Assembly: GCA_959604825.1 (NCBI GenBank)
Contig: CAUHCN010000003.1
Span: 56,529 to 120,528, forward strand
Source: an uncultured Collinsella sp.
Lineage (GTDB): Bacteria > Actinomycetota > Coriobacteriia > Coriobacteriales > Coriobacteriaceae
Reading direction: 5' to 3'
DNA length: 64,000 nt
Both the position numbers and the translations under genes were made by a program. Below, in pieces: positions 1-9,257 of this stretch. Positions within the stretch are counted from its first letter, which is position 1, and each line of letters begins with the position of its first letter. The notes beneath the pieces were generated by a model. The model saw nothing but the letters and a program-made list of their open reading frames with translations. It was not told where the DNA came from and did no database searches.

Positions 1-1595
1 GCGGCCGCGGCGTACATTGCCATATCGCCAGTCGAGGGCATAAAGCCTCCGGTGGTAATGCTAGGGGGTGTGCCGGTGGGCGTGTTAATGAGCGACGCCT
101 CCAGGCTACCCGTCGACCCGTCCGCGCTGTCGGCGCGCAGGGGCGACTCGGCCGTGATGGTGAGCTTGGGCTTGGCGGCGGCCACCTGGTCGACGTCCAG
201 CCCCTCGGCCTTGACCGTCACGGAGCGCGTGCCCTCAAAGGCGGTGTAGCCCTTGGGCGCCTTGAGCTCGCGGACCTCCAGCTTGCCCGAGTCCACGCCC
301 GAGACGGTCACGCGGCCGTCCTCGCCCGTGGTGACGGTGGCCTTGCCCTCTGCATCCCACGTGCCGTCGGCCGCTAGCGTGCGGTCGCGATCGTCAGCGA
401 TGCTCAGGACCGCCCCGGCAAGCGGCTTGTCGCCGTCACTGCCGCGCTTGGTGAGCGCGAGATCCCAGGTGTAGGCGCACGCATCGTCGCTCGGCGTGTG
501 GGTGAAGCCGGCGTCGCCGGACTGGTCGGCAAAGGGAGAGCGCGGGTAGCGCAGGTAGACCTCGTTGGGGTTGCCCTTCGCGATGCCGTGGTTGCAGCCG
601 GCGGCGAGCGGTGCGTCGTACACGGCAACCACGCGGGCGCCCGCAGTGAAGGCGTCGGCCCCGCCGAGCGAGGCGATCAGGTCGCCGGTGCGCACGGTGA
701 AAGTCTTACCGTCCGCCGCTACCTTGGTGGCGCACTGGGCCGTGATATCGGTCCAGCCCTTCGCGGGCTCGGTGCCGACACGGTCGTCCTTACCGACCGA
801 GACGGCGTCGAAGCCGCCGTCCGTGCCCGCCGCCGCGTACACGCGCATGCTCGCGGCCACCTTGGAGGGGTCGAGCCCCGCGCCCATGGTGTCGACGAAC
901 TGCACCGTGTAGGTGTCGTAGGCGGTGAGCCCCGCCGGGACCGTGGCCGAGAGGCGCCAGTACAGGTCGTCGCCGACCGTGGCGTCGGCGGCCTTGCCCC
1001 AGGCGGCGGTGCTGTCCTCCAGCACGTGCTTTTGGACCTTGGGCGTCGCCGCCTTGGGCTTGACGGTGACGGCGGCGCCGCCGACCAGGGCCATGATCGG
1101 CGCGGTGCCGGCCTCGCCCTGGGCGATGGCGTCGTCGTCGGCGACGATGAGCCAGTAGCCACAGGGCAGCTCGGCCGCCGTGCCCGCGTTAAGGGCCACG
1201 AACACGGCGCCAGAGCTCTGGAGGGAACGAGCGAGCTGTGCGCTCAGCGCGCTCGTAAGGTGGGAATCGGTGTTGAGCCACTCGGCAGCTTCCTGCGCGG
1301 TGGTCTGGGAATTGGGCATGCCGGCGCTGTGCAGCACGGGCAGCGCGGCGTCGCGCGCGGCGTCGCTTGCCCAGGTGAGGTCGGTGGCGATCTTGGCGTC
1401 GCTGTCGCCGTCGACGACGTTGGCGCTAAAGATCTGGTAGGCGCCGTAGCTGCTCGCCACGGTGCCGCTCACCGTGATGGAACCGGTCGAGGTCGGCGCG
1501 GCCTGCGCGGAAGCGGGGAACACAACCGCGCAGGTGCCGATCAGGAGGGCAAGCAGCGCAAACAAGATCGGGAAGGAGCAAACTTTCTTATTCAC
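1..1595 (-). CDS. Sortase-anchored backbone pilin precursor (3' end cut by window edge)
   Basis: The reading frame starts at a GTG (1593-1595), preceded by GGGAGG eight bases upstream, and stays open to base 1. It begins with a Sec signal peptide: basic N-end, hydrophobic core, and an Ala-rich cleavage region ending ASAQA near residue 33. The next segment (GSITVSG, then YGAYQIFSA) is typical of SpaH/EbpB-like fimbrial shaft subunits. A VTVKPK stretch near the middle resembles the pilin motif that supplies the Lys for sortase cross-linking, and a Cna-B-like domain follows. The last residues in the window read MPSTGD then a hydrophobic run, which is an LPxTG-type sorting signal (bases 27-41), so only a short membrane anchor is missing. 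The start overlaps the upstream adhesin stop by 8 bp, indicating translational coupling. A pilin-specific sortase would be expected just beyond the left edge. Confidence 0.85.
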   Translation of the reverse strand, partial: MNKKVCSFPILFALLALLIGTCAVVFPASAQAAPTSTGSITVSGTVASSYGAYQIFSANVVDGDSDAKIATDLTWASDAARDAALPVLHSAGMPNSQTTAQEAAEWLNTDSHLTSALSAQLARSLQSSGAVFVALNAGTAAELPCGYWLIVADDDAIAQGEAGTAPIMALVGGAAVTVKPKAATPKVQKHVLEDSTAAWGKAADATVGDDLYWRLSATVPAGLTAYDTYTVQFVDTMGAGLDPSKVAASMRVYAAAGTDGGFDAVSVGKDDRVGTEPAKGWTDITAQCATKVAADGKTFTVRTGDLIASLGGADAFTAGARVVAVYDAPLAAGCNHGIAKGNPNEVYLRYPRSPFADQSGDAGFTHTPSDDACAYTWDLALTKRGSDGDKPLAGAVLSIADDRDRTLAADGTWDAEGKATVTTGEDGRVTVSGVDSGKLEVRELKAPKGYTAFEGTRSVTVKAEGLDVDQVAAAKPKLTITAESPLRADSADGSTGSLEASLINTPTGTPPSITTGGFMPSTGDMAMYAAA

Positions 1596-4500
1596 GACGC
1601 TTACCTCCCTTCGCATTCGCCTTGCGACGAATGTGCATCCAGGCCGCAGCAGCGCAAAGCACCGCCGCGCCGGCAAGGTACGTCAGAGTGACGCCCGACA
1701 TACCAGAAAGGGGCAGAGTGGTGGAGTAGGTGTTGGTGAAGGTGGAGGCGGGAATGGCGTTGGGCGCGGCGTCCTTGCCGATGGTGTTACTCACGGTGTT
1801 GCCCATGTCGTCCTTCACCTGCGTGACCGTGGTGGAGGTGGTGAGGCCGGAGTACTTGCCAGTGGTCTCATCCATGACGGCCTTCACCGTGACGGCCACC
1901 TGGTACTCGGCCTTGGAGTAGCGAAGCTTGTCGATGGCACCGGTGGTAGGCGCGACCTCCTTCACCGTGTAGGTGTAGGTCTTGGCGCCAGTCGGGTTCG
2001 AATCGTCGATCTTGGCGAGGTACTTTTTGGAGAACGAGATACCGCCAAAGGATGCCACGATGTCGTTGACCTTGGTGGAGCCCGCTGCGGGAGCGACGGA
2101 AATAGTCGTCGGATCAAGCTTAGGTGCGCTATCCTTATTTGCCCCCGTAGCCTCGATGCTGAACTCGAACGGCACATATTTGTCTTTATCGCCCTTCGGC
2201 CAGTCCGTATTGCGAACAGATTTGGTCACCGGGATCTTCACGGACGTAGTGGTAAGGGCGTCGGAAATGTAGACGTTGTTCCCGTCAATCGTCGGGCTCT
2301 TTCCCTCGGTCCACGTGACGGAACCGTCCTCGTTGGACACCGTGAACTCATAAACCGTGGTGTTCAAGTTGTAGCCAAACGGAGCCTGGGTCTCAACAAG
2401 CGTGTACGTACCCGGCAGCAGACCCTCGAGCGTGAACTTGCCAGGCGCGGTGTCGGTGTCTGCCCACGTGGTATCGCTCGAAGTCGACTGGTCGCTCTCC
2501 CGGTCGATCACGGTCCAGGACTGGTCGGCCGTACCATCGGCGTCCTTTTTCTTGGTGAGCTTCCACTCAGAACCAGGCAAAGGAGTGTGTTTTGTGTCGT
2601 CCTCCGCCACCTTGGTCCAAGACACCGTACCGGTGATCCTGGCGTTGGGAATGGCACCCGTGGGGTTATTCTCGAACGGAACATTTTTGCCGTTCTCATC
2701 CACGTAACCCTGAACGTAGTTCGGCTTCTCGCCAGTATTGTTCATAGTGGCATAGTAGATGGTGTCTGACTTCTGGTAGCCAGCCGGCGCCGTCTCCTCT
2801 TTGATGTAATACGTGAAGTAGTTGGTATCGTTGGAATTGCCGATGTTTGCCTTCTGGTTCAGATAGTTGAACTGAAGCTTGCCATCACCCGAAGCGTAAT
2901 CATTTGCGCCACCGTCAGTCACCGTCACGATAGCGTCCTTGCCCGCGACAGCATTCTCGACAGAACCATAGATAGCCCACGAGGAACCAGGAAGCGACGT
3001 GTTGCCGTTCGCCGCATCGACCTTGCTCCACGCAACGGCGGAGCCGTCGGGCGTATACGACCCAGACCACGGGAAGTTGTGACGCTCCTGATCCATATCG
3101 ATGACGGAAGCCGAGTTACCCTCACCAAATGCTGCGGCAACCTTCGGGCTGTTCATTGAGAAATCGACGCCCACATAAACGCGGCCGTTGGTAGTCACAT
3201 GGTCGTCGAAACTTCCGTTGGGAACGAGAATCGATCCGATCATAGCCGCCGCAGGATCGTCGTCAGTCCACTTGGCACCGGTGGCTGTGCCGCCGTATCC
3301 CCAGTCCGCGCGGTTTTCTCCCGCGATGCCGCCTCGAATGGTAAGGCTTTGCGTATCGACAAAGTTCCACATGATGGACTGGGAAGCCGTCGCGTATGCC
3401 TCGCCCAGCTCCTTGCCGGAATATTGAGTTTCGTAACCACGCGAAATCTCGGTACCGTTCCACCAAAAGCGCCAGCCATTGTGAAACTCAATATTCGAAG
3501 ATCCGGTAACGTTCACAACAACCGAGGCGCCCTTGGGAATGCCCTCGAATGCGAAATCAACGCCACGATAATACTCGTTGTTGTATGTATTGCTCAGCTG
3601 AGAAGCATCGATGGTGAACACCTGCTGCATAGAGGTGTTGTCGCCCTTAAACGTGATAAGACGCTCGCTATTCTTGAATTTCTTACCATTGAGCGACGTA
3701 TCGGCGCAGTCCGAATATATGGTCTTATACGACTCATCAAACACCAGGCCATAATTACAATCCGTCTTGTCGTACTTGTTGATTACGTAGTTGTTGTGAT
3801 TGCTCGCGAAACCAACCTCGAGCGTGCCGGTATTTGCAAACGAGTTGAGCTGTTTCGATAGCTTCGAGAGGTACCCATCTTCACCGTTGTAGCTCGAATA
3901 ATCGTTATTGTTGACATTAGTCAAATCAACAGTTTGATTGAACAGGTTGCTTTCCTGAGAGTTCATGCCCTCGTACCAATTACCCTGCGTTGTCACCACG
4001 GATTGGCGTTCATTGTTATCGCGCCAGTATGTGATGGGGCCTGCGATCTGCGCAGTGTAGGCAAAGCCGGAAGGAGTCGCGCCCTCAGAAGATTTCTGCC
4101 GTCCGACCCAAGCGCCTTTCTTCCAAGCGCCAACGGTAGTCGTCTCCGGCGAGTCGCCGCTATAACCAACGCTCATCTTGGTGATCGCACTTTTAATTCC
4201 GGCCACCGCAAGCACGGTGCTGCCGGCGACAGGACGGAACTGGGAACCAAAACCAACGGTGCCAAAGCGGAAACCAGCACCAATTGATTGATAGGGCCAG
4301 CTCTCTTTGACTGGATTCATGGCAAGCTTGCCACGGACCAAGGTAAGGCCCTCCGCCTCAGCGGCATATGAGCCGGTGGGGGCGTTCTTCGCATCAAGAT
4401 TACTAGTGTCGCTCGGCTTACCACCGATGTACATGTCGCGGCCGACGTAGGTGGCCACGCCGGGATCGGGGGTGGAGACATCGATATTCGTACCGATACC

Positions 4501-4865
4501 GATAGACGTGGGAACATAAATTCCCTTCTCCACGGTGGCCGTCGCTCTCGCTGAAGCCGCATTCGCACTCTGAGCCTGCTCAGCACTATTTGAAGAGCCA
4601 GCCTCGCCGCCATTGGTCTCGTCGCTATTCTGGTTTTCGGCATCCTCGCTGGTGTTATCTACAGCAGCGGACTCACTTGAGGAACCCCCCCCATTACAGT
4701 TTCCTCGGTAGAAACCGTCTGGGCATCGTTGGCAATGGCCTGCGAGATCGGGGGCATGACGAGCGACAGTACCAGGCTCAACACGGAGGCTCCGCACAAA
4801 ACGCCTGCCAGTACACGGCGCGTCGCTTTATTACTCTGCTTAGATTTGTCCGAATTCGCTTTCAT
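1588..4865 (-). CDS. Choice-of-anchor-A / Cna-B adhesin, frame broken at a G8 tract (phase-off as assembled)
   Basis: The body (bases 4684 down to 1588) is a large surface protein. A choice-of-anchor-A-like region carries IMWNFVDTQSLTI and GSILVPNGSF. Collagen-binding-B-like domains follow, with E-box motifs YYIKEETAPAGY and YTLVETQAPFGY, and then a streptococcal-pilin-like isopeptide domain with YTVKEVAP. The C-terminus is LPLSG, a membrane helix and a basic tail, so it is a sortase substrate. No signal peptide is in this frame. It lies in the adjacent frame starting at ATG 4863-4865 behind GGGGAGGAG, with an N-terminal basic stretch and the hydrophobic core VLAGVLCGASVLSLVLSLVM. The two frames meet at eight Gs (4685-4692). 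With eight, translation from the real start stops at about 68 aa. With nine (or six) the frames join; nine gives 1092 aa. The gene is the first of the pilin operon. Confidence 0.85.
4685..4692 (-). repeat. Homopolymeric G8 tract (C8 on plus strand), putative phase-variation switch
   Basis: Eight consecutive Cs on the plus strand lie within the coding region of the adhesin, about 55 codons after the signal-peptide ATG. Gain of one base or loss of two would restore a continuous frame. Poly-G/C tracts of this length are known slipped-strand contingency loci in surface genes. A homopolymer sequencing error is the main alternative. Confidence 0.75.
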
Positions 4866-4920
4866 CGATGTCTCCTCCCCAAGAGACCGCGATCTTGCTC
4901 TTTCACCATCAAACGTATCT

Positions 4921-4939
4921 GCGCAATCTGTAATTGCGC
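4921..4939. promoter_or_regulatory. Inverted repeat in the 5' leader of the adhesin-pilin operon
   Basis: GCGCAAT and ATTGCGC are perfect 7-bp arms separated by 5 bp. The repeat lies 56-74 bases upstream of the adhesin start codon and just downstream of the predicted -10 box, the position of a repressor operator or a leader hairpin. The regulator is unknown. Confidence 0.4.
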
Positions 4940-4954
4940 TCGTTTAGTAATGCA

Positions 4955-4984
4955 ATTATAACGATTGTTTAAACATCTGAGCAA
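4955..4984 (-). promoter_or_regulatory. Predicted promoter of the adhesin-pilin operon
   Basis: On the minus strand a perfect TATAAT (4960 to 4955) has a weak TTGCTC -35 (4984 to 4979) with an 18-bp spacer. It lies about 90 bases upstream of the adhesin ATG, in an AT-rich stretch that contrasts with the high-GC surroundings. Confidence 0.5.
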
Positions 4985-5369
4985 ATAAAACCGATAGTTT
5001 TGTAGTGAGTTCTCAATTCTCTTGACAATTGCTCGGATTTGCCTTCGTTTATTCGCTATCTATTTTTTGTTTCTGCTGGTAATTTAGTTGCGTATTATTT
5101 TTTAATGGCATTAGATTTATTTGCACAACATTTTGCTCAAGAGCAAACATCCTGTGAACGGTCGATAATTGACCATGAGCGGCAGGTCATTTACCGGGAG
5201 AAACACCCTACCAAACTGATGAGAATATCTTTAACCCATCGGTGGTTAGAAGCGTAATGTTCTGACGACCATATTTGAATTTGCGCGCAGATTTTAGGTA
5301 TCAATTCGCCCAAATCGCCTGAGGCCGGCGCAAAGGCGCCTGCCCCCTTTGTGGTAGTTCTCCCCCGCG
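4985..5369. other. AT-rich intergenic region between adhesin operon and HAD gene
   Basis: This stretch separates the divergent 5' end of the adhesin operon from the 3' end of the HAD phosphatase gene. It has markedly lower GC than its neighbours. A 72-codon open frame on the plus strand (5039-5257) has a hydrophobic start but no convincing ribosome-binding site and no recognisable family, so it is not called as a gene. A degenerate REP-like hairpin lies at its right end. Confidence 0.4.
5325..5353. repeat. Degenerate REP-like hairpin, family A
   Basis: The sequence matches the family A copies at 6286, 7858 and 23859 in the GCGCCTG-CCCCCTTTGTGG half, but the left arm has diverged. It sits directly 3' of the HAD phosphatase stop codon, like the other copies at gene ends. 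Confidence 0.45.
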
Positions 5370-6191
5370 CTACAGCAGATGTTCCTCAATAAAGATCGCG
5401 ATGCCGTCTTTGTCGTTGCTGGCGGTTACAAAATCGGCGGCGGCACGGGTGGCGTCGCTGCCGTTTGCCATGGCCACGCCCACGCCGGCGTCAGCCACCA
5501 TGCAGGTGTCGTTATCGGCATCGCCAAACACGCAGATGTTCTGGAGCTCCATGCCGTTGAGCTCTGCCACGCGCACCAGGCCGCGCGTCTTGGACACGCG
5601 CGGATCCATGAACTCGTAGAGCCGCTGCGTGGTCTGCAGAGCCGCCGCCTTAACGGTGTTATCGGCAAACGTCGACGCCCGCTCAATCACCCGCGGCATT
5701 ACCTCAGGCGCCATGGTAAACATCACCTTGGGCTGTGGCTCGCGCAAAAACTCGGCAAAATCGACCACCTGGTAGGGCACGCCGTCGACGCGCGACAGGT
5801 GCTCGACGCACGCGTTGCTCTCGGGCACGTAGAACACGCCGTCTCGGGGGCAGACGGGCGTTGCCGGAAGGTCCGCCATGTGCTTGCAGATGCGCGCGAT
5901 GGTCTCGCCCGACAGCGGATAGCTCAGCTCGTTGATGTCGTGCGCGCGGTCGATGACCTCGGCACCACCGCAGCCCACGAGCACGTCCACCAAGCCTTCG
6001 ATGCCCCAGAGCTCGTACATGGCCTCGGTCGCGTGGGCGTCGCGCCCGGTGCACAGGCCAAAGAGCACGCCGCACTCGCGCGGGGCGCGGATCGCCGCCA
6101 CGGTGCGCGGGGACACCGTGTGCCGGCTCGTGAGCAGCGTACCGTCGATATCGCAGAACACGGCTTTGATGTGGCTGAAGGTGGCGTCCAT
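5370..6191 (-). CDS. HAD-superfamily Cof-type phosphatase
   Basis: A 273-residue protein starting at ATG 6189-6191 (AGAAAGG upstream). The longer frame before it lacks protein-like composition and a ribosome-binding site. HAD motif I is DIDGTLL near the N-terminus, a Thr in LCTGRD marks motif II, and motif IV is GDADNDTCM near the C-terminus. The large cap between motifs II and III is typical of Cof/YbiV-like (C2-cap) enzymes, which dephosphorylate sugar phosphates or flavin/pyridoxal precursors in the cytoplasm. The substrate cannot be told from sequence. It stands alone on the minus strand, separated from the upstream MFS gene by two hairpins (6286-6320 and 6340-6400). Confidence 0.85.
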   Translation of the reverse strand: MDATFSHIKAVFCDIDGTLLTSRHTVSPRTVAAIRAPRECGVLFGLCTGRDAHATEAMYELWGIEGLVDVLVGCGGAEVIDRAHDINELSYPLSGETIARICKHMADLPATPVCPRDGVFYVPESNACVEHLSRVDGVPYQVVDFAEFLREPQPKVMFTMAPEVMPRVIERASTFADNTVKAAALQTTQRLYEFMDPRVSKTRGLVRVAELNGMELQNICVFGDADNDTCMVADAGVGVAMANGSDATRAAADFVTASNDKDGIAIFIEEHLL

Positions 6192-6285
6192 GGGGGCCTT
6201 TCTGAGTTGTGCGGCGGTGTGGGGTGTATTCGCAAACGGCGTACATGGTATACCAAGGCACAGGCGCGGCCCGTCAAAGCAAAAA

Positions 6286-6320
6286 CCACCACAAAGGTGC
6301 CTGGCCCCCTTTGTGGGGGA
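6286..6320. repeat. REP-like hairpin, family A
   Basis: The left arm CCACCACAAAGG (6286-6297) is followed by a loop TGCCTGGCC and a right arm CCTTTGTGGGGG that is slightly mismatched. It is the same family as 7858-7890 and 23859-23891. It lies between the MFS stop and the HAD start, next to a family B hairpin. Confidence 0.75.
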
Positions 6321-6339
6321 AGTGGCGTTTGTGGGCCAA

Positions 6340-6400
6340 ACCATCACAACATTCGATGTTTTTCGGCAAAATCGCGATTTTCATCGAATGTTGTGATGGT
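6340..6400. repeat. Long hairpin repeat, family B copy 1
   Basis: Perfect 19-bp arms (6340-6358 and 6382-6400; ACCATCACAACATTCGATG and its complement) enclose a 23-base loop. The copy starts three bases past the MFS stop codon. The same arms recur at 10443-10511 and 11687-11751, always just 3' of a minus-strand gene, consistent with a terminator-like role. Confidence 0.85.
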
Positions 6401-6402
6401 CT

Positions 6403-7683
6403 TTACTGCCTTGCGGCACGATCAAAATGCCGGCGCCCAAACAGCAGCAACGCCGCGGGGACTGCCGTCACGACCATGCCTGCTCCGATGAGCGTCTGCT
6501 GCACGCCAAACGTCGCCGCCAGCCACGGAGCAATCGCCAGCGGGGCCACGCCAGCGAACATATTGCCAAAGCCCATGACCGAATTGACGCGACCAAGCTG
6601 CTCGAGCGGCGCCGTCGTCTGCACGATGGTGTTGTGGAGCGGGTTGACGACACCCCAAGCTATGCCCAGGGCGACCTGACCGACAAGGGCCACACCCACG
6701 TACGGCGTCCCCACATAGAGCAGGCTTCCCAGGCCCACGGACATAAGTGCCACGAGCAGCGTTTTTAGGTTGACCAAGTGCGGCGGCAAGCGGAGCGCGA
6801 GCACGGCACCCAGTACCGCGCCCACGCCCGAGGCCGACGAGAGCCAGCCCATCCACTCAACGCCGACGCGTAGGACATCGCGATAGAAAAACGACTCGAG
6901 CGGATCGAAGGCTCCGTAGCCAAAGTTCGAAAGAAAAATGATGCAGAACAGCAGGGCGAGGACACTGTTGGTGAAGACTGTCTTGATGCTGGCTGCGAAG
7001 GTGGCGCGGGTGGATGTGCTGGGGTTGGAGCTTTGTCCCGCACGCTCCCCTTCCTCCGCCGAATCGGCATCCGCATCCCCGGCGACATGGCTGGTCTGCG
7101 GCCTAAAGCCCCAACCGGCGATGAGCGCCAGCACGGTAAAGAGCATCATGAGAACAAACACCGCGCGCGACGACGCAGCAGCCGCGACAAAGCCACCCAG
7201 CGTGGGGCCAACGATGATACTCACGTTTGAAAACATGGCGATGGCGGAGTTGATGTCTTTGAGCTCGACAGGATCGTCGGTGAGGTAGGCCGGATAGGAC
7301 GTGGCGATGGGCTGGGCGAATCCCATCACAAAGCCCAGAAACACCGCGCCGAGCAGGACGACGCCGGTCGCGCTACCAAAGGCGATGATTGCCGTGCCAG
7401 TTGCAAGAGCGCCGATGATGCTCAGCAAGAAATGGCGGCGCGGACCCCAGGCGTCGAGCGCAGCGCCACCCGCAAAGGATCCCAGGATCACGAAAACGTT
7501 CATAAACAGAACGGCCAGCGATGTCGCCACGACTGAGGCATCGTCTGCATAGGTGAGCGTTCCGATGACGCCGATAAAATAACTGGTCTGAAACCCGGTG
7601 TAGATGAGAAAGCGCATCGCCACCAGCCGCTTGGCCTGCACGGACAGCGATGATTGAGGCTTTGAGAAAAGAGATGCGAGCAT
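6403..7683 (-). CDS. MFS transporter (drug/efflux type)
   Basis: A 426-residue polytopic membrane protein. The start is ATG 7681-7683, with AAGGAG six bases upstream; an upstream in-frame start has no ribosome-binding site. Twelve hydrophobic segments are apparent in two halves, with a hydrophilic central loop (rich in Asp, Glu and Ser). The first half has LDAWGPRRHF, the loop 2-3 signature of the major facilitator superfamily. Closest in style to MFS_1/MFS_3 exporters such as macrolide-efflux MefA-like proteins, but no substrate can be assigned. It is monocistronic; family B and A hairpins follow the stop codon. Confidence 0.85.
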   Translation of the reverse strand: MLASLFSKPQSSLSVQAKRLVAMRFLIYTGFQTSYFIGVIGTLTYADDASVVATSLAVLFMNVFVILGSFAGGAALDAWGPRRHFLLSIIGALATGTAIIAFGSATGVVLLGAVFLGFVMGFAQPIATSYPAYLTDDPVELKDINSAIAMFSNVSIIVGPTLGGFVAAAASSRAVFVLMMLFTVLALIAGWGFRPQTSHVAGDADADSAEEGERAGQSSNPSTSTRATFAASIKTVFTNSVLALLFCIIFLSNFGYGAFDPLESFFYRDVLRVGVEWMGWLSSASGVGAVLGAVLALRLPPHLVNLKTLLVALMSVGLGSLLYVGTPYVGVALVGQVALGIAWGVVNPLHNTIVQTTAPLEQLGRVNSVMGFGNMFAGVAPLAIAPWLAATFGVQQTLIGAGMVVTAVPAALLLFGRRHFDRAARQ

Positions 7684-7857
7684 GGAGACTCCTTGTTTCA
7701 TACGAATACGGGCGGTGGGCATTCGCCACCGTCTGTCAAATCAATCTATCCGCATGAAACATTAAGGACGCATCAGGACCCTTCTCTCCGTTTTTCGCCC
7801 GTCATGAACTACTTGGTAGATTGTAAGGCATGTCCCACACATCTACCAAAGCAAAAA

Positions 7858-7890
7858 CCACCACAAAGGTGCCTGGCCCCTTTGTGGTGG
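7858..7890. repeat. REP-like hairpin, family A
   Basis: Perfect 12-bp arms CCACCACAAAGG (7858-7869) and CCTTTGTGGTGG (7879-7890) enclose a 9-base loop TGCCTGGCC. It lies 3' of the mobB stop, next to hairpin D1 at 7910-7950. Confidence 0.8.
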
Positions 7891-7909
7891 AAATGACGTT
7901 TGCCCAGAT

Positions 7910-7950
7910 AAAACCTGCCAAAACAAACCTGTCCCTTTTTGGCAGGTTTT
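7910..7950 (-). terminator. Hairpin terminator of moaC-mobB (family D)
   Basis: Perfect 14-bp arms AAAACCTGCCAAAA (7910-7923) and TTTTGGCAGGTTTT (7937-7950). The hairpin begins within the mobB TAA stop codon and ends in T residues on the minus strand. Its loop holds CCTGTCCC, and the family A loop of 23859 holds CCTGTCC. A diverged copy lies at 39131-39173. Confidence 0.7.
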
Positions 7951-9253
7951 AGGCCAGGTGATCTTGGATAAGATCGCAGATGGCTCGGGCGTCGTTGATG
8001 TTGATGGCCCGGGTCGCAAAGCCGGCGTCGAAGGCCTGGCGTGCCAGGGCCTCGTTGCAGGCAAGGGCTAGCGTGTGGCCATCGACCAGGTCGAGCGAGC
8101 TCTTGCCGCGCAGACGGTCGACACCGGAGCGCGCGACCACGATGTTGTCGAAGCCCTCGGTCTTGTAGCCCTCGATGATCACCACGTCGACATCGTTGTA
8201 GCGCGACAGCAGCTCGCGCGCGGGCATCTCGTCCTCCTCGCGTGTGTCGGCGTACTCCGCCCAGCGCGTGGCGCAGATGAGGCCCACGTGCTTGGATCCG
8301 GCTTGGTGATGGCGCCAGGTGTCCTTAGCGGGCACATCGATATCAAAGCCGTGATGCCCATGATGCTTGAGCGAACCCACGCGCAGGCCGCGGCGGGTGA
8401 GCTCGGCGATAACCTTCTCGACGAGCGTGGTCTTGCCCGAGTTCTGGTAGCCGATAAACGCGATCGCGGGGACGGCCGGGGCCGGAGCTGCGGACGCGAC
8501 GGCGACAGGCGCGCTTGCGGGTGCGGCACCGTCAGCGGCCACAGCCTCAACAGCAGCGGCCTGACGCTCTGCACGATCCCACACGCCCGAGCGACCGCCC
8601 TCCTTGTGCAGCAGGCGCACGTCGACGATCTCCATGCCGCGATCGACGGCCTTGCACATGTCATAGATCGTAAGGCACGCGGCACTCGCACCGGTCAGAG
8701 CCTCCATCTCGATACCCGTCTTGCCCGTCACGCCGGCCGTGACCAGTACGTGAAAACCAACCTGCCCGTCCGAACGCGCCGGCGCCCAGCCCTCGGGCAC
8801 GTCCTCGGCCGGCGTCCCCGCCGGAGCGATGGGCGCAATGTCGCACTTACTCTTGGTAATGAGCAGCGGATGGCACATGGGAATGATGTCGCTCGTGCGT
8901 TTGATGGCCATGATGCCCGCCACACGCGCGCAGGCAAGCACATCGCCCTTTTTGGCGCGGTCCTGCAGCACCATGGTCTGCGTCTCGGGATGCATGAGGA
9001 TGGTGCCCTCGGCGATGGCAATGCGATGGGTCTCGGCCTTGTCGGACACGTCGACCATGCGTACCTCGCCCTTGGCGTCCACGTGTGTAAGCTCGTCGCG
9101 ACGGGCGTCGCGGGCGGGCTCGGCGACAGCGCTGGCAGTCGGCTGCGCGGACGCGTCGGCGTTGCCAGCATTCGCCGCAGCCGTGACTTTGTGGGCAGAC
9201 ATCGCGGCCCTGCGAGCGGCCTTGGTGGCATCGGCGTACCTGCTCCTGGCCAT
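7949..9253 (-). CDS. moaC: MoaC-MobB fusion: cPMP synthase fused to molybdopterin-guanine dinucleotide GTPase
   Basis: A 434-residue fusion starting at ATG 9251-9253, eight bases after GGAGG. Residues about 55-235 are MoaC, the second enzyme of cyclic pyranopterin monophosphate synthesis, with GDVLACARVAGIMAIKRT, the MCHPL motif and KEGGRSG. An Ala/Pro-rich linker (about 230-262) leads to MobB: GYQNSGKTTLV is a P-loop (about 268-277), and LKHHGHHGFDID is the MobB switch motif. MobB helps attach GMP to molybdopterin. MoaC and MobB are usually separate proteins. The gene follows moaA with a 4-bp gap, so the two are co-transcribed. The hairpin at 7910-7950 ends the unit. Confidence 0.92.
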   Translation of the reverse strand: MARSRYADATKAARRAAMSAHKVTAAANAGNADASAQPTASAVAEPARDARRDELTHVDAKGEVRMVDVSDKAETHRIAIAEGTILMHPETQTMVLQDRAKKGDVLACARVAGIMAIKRTSDIIPMCHPLLITKSKCDIAPIAPAGTPAEDVPEGWAPARSDGQVGFHVLVTAGVTGKTGIEMEALTGASAACLTIYDMCKAVDRGMEIVDVRLLHKEGGRSGVWDRAERQAAAVEAVAADGAAPASAPVAVASAAPAPAVPAIAFIGYQNSGKTTLVEKVIAELTRRGLRVGSLKHHGHHGFDIDVPAKDTWRHHQAGSKHVGLICATRWAEYADTREEDEMPARELLSRYNDVDVVIIEGYKTEGFDNIVVARSGVDRLRGKSSLDLVDGHTLALACNEALARQAFDAGFATRAININDARAICDLIQDHLA

Positions 9254-9257
9254 ATGA

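Noticed and set aside
5039..5257. 72-codon open frame in the AT-rich gap
   Set aside because: No ribosome-binding site, no family, and it depends on low stop density by chance; a nearby TTGACA (5022) has no matching -10.
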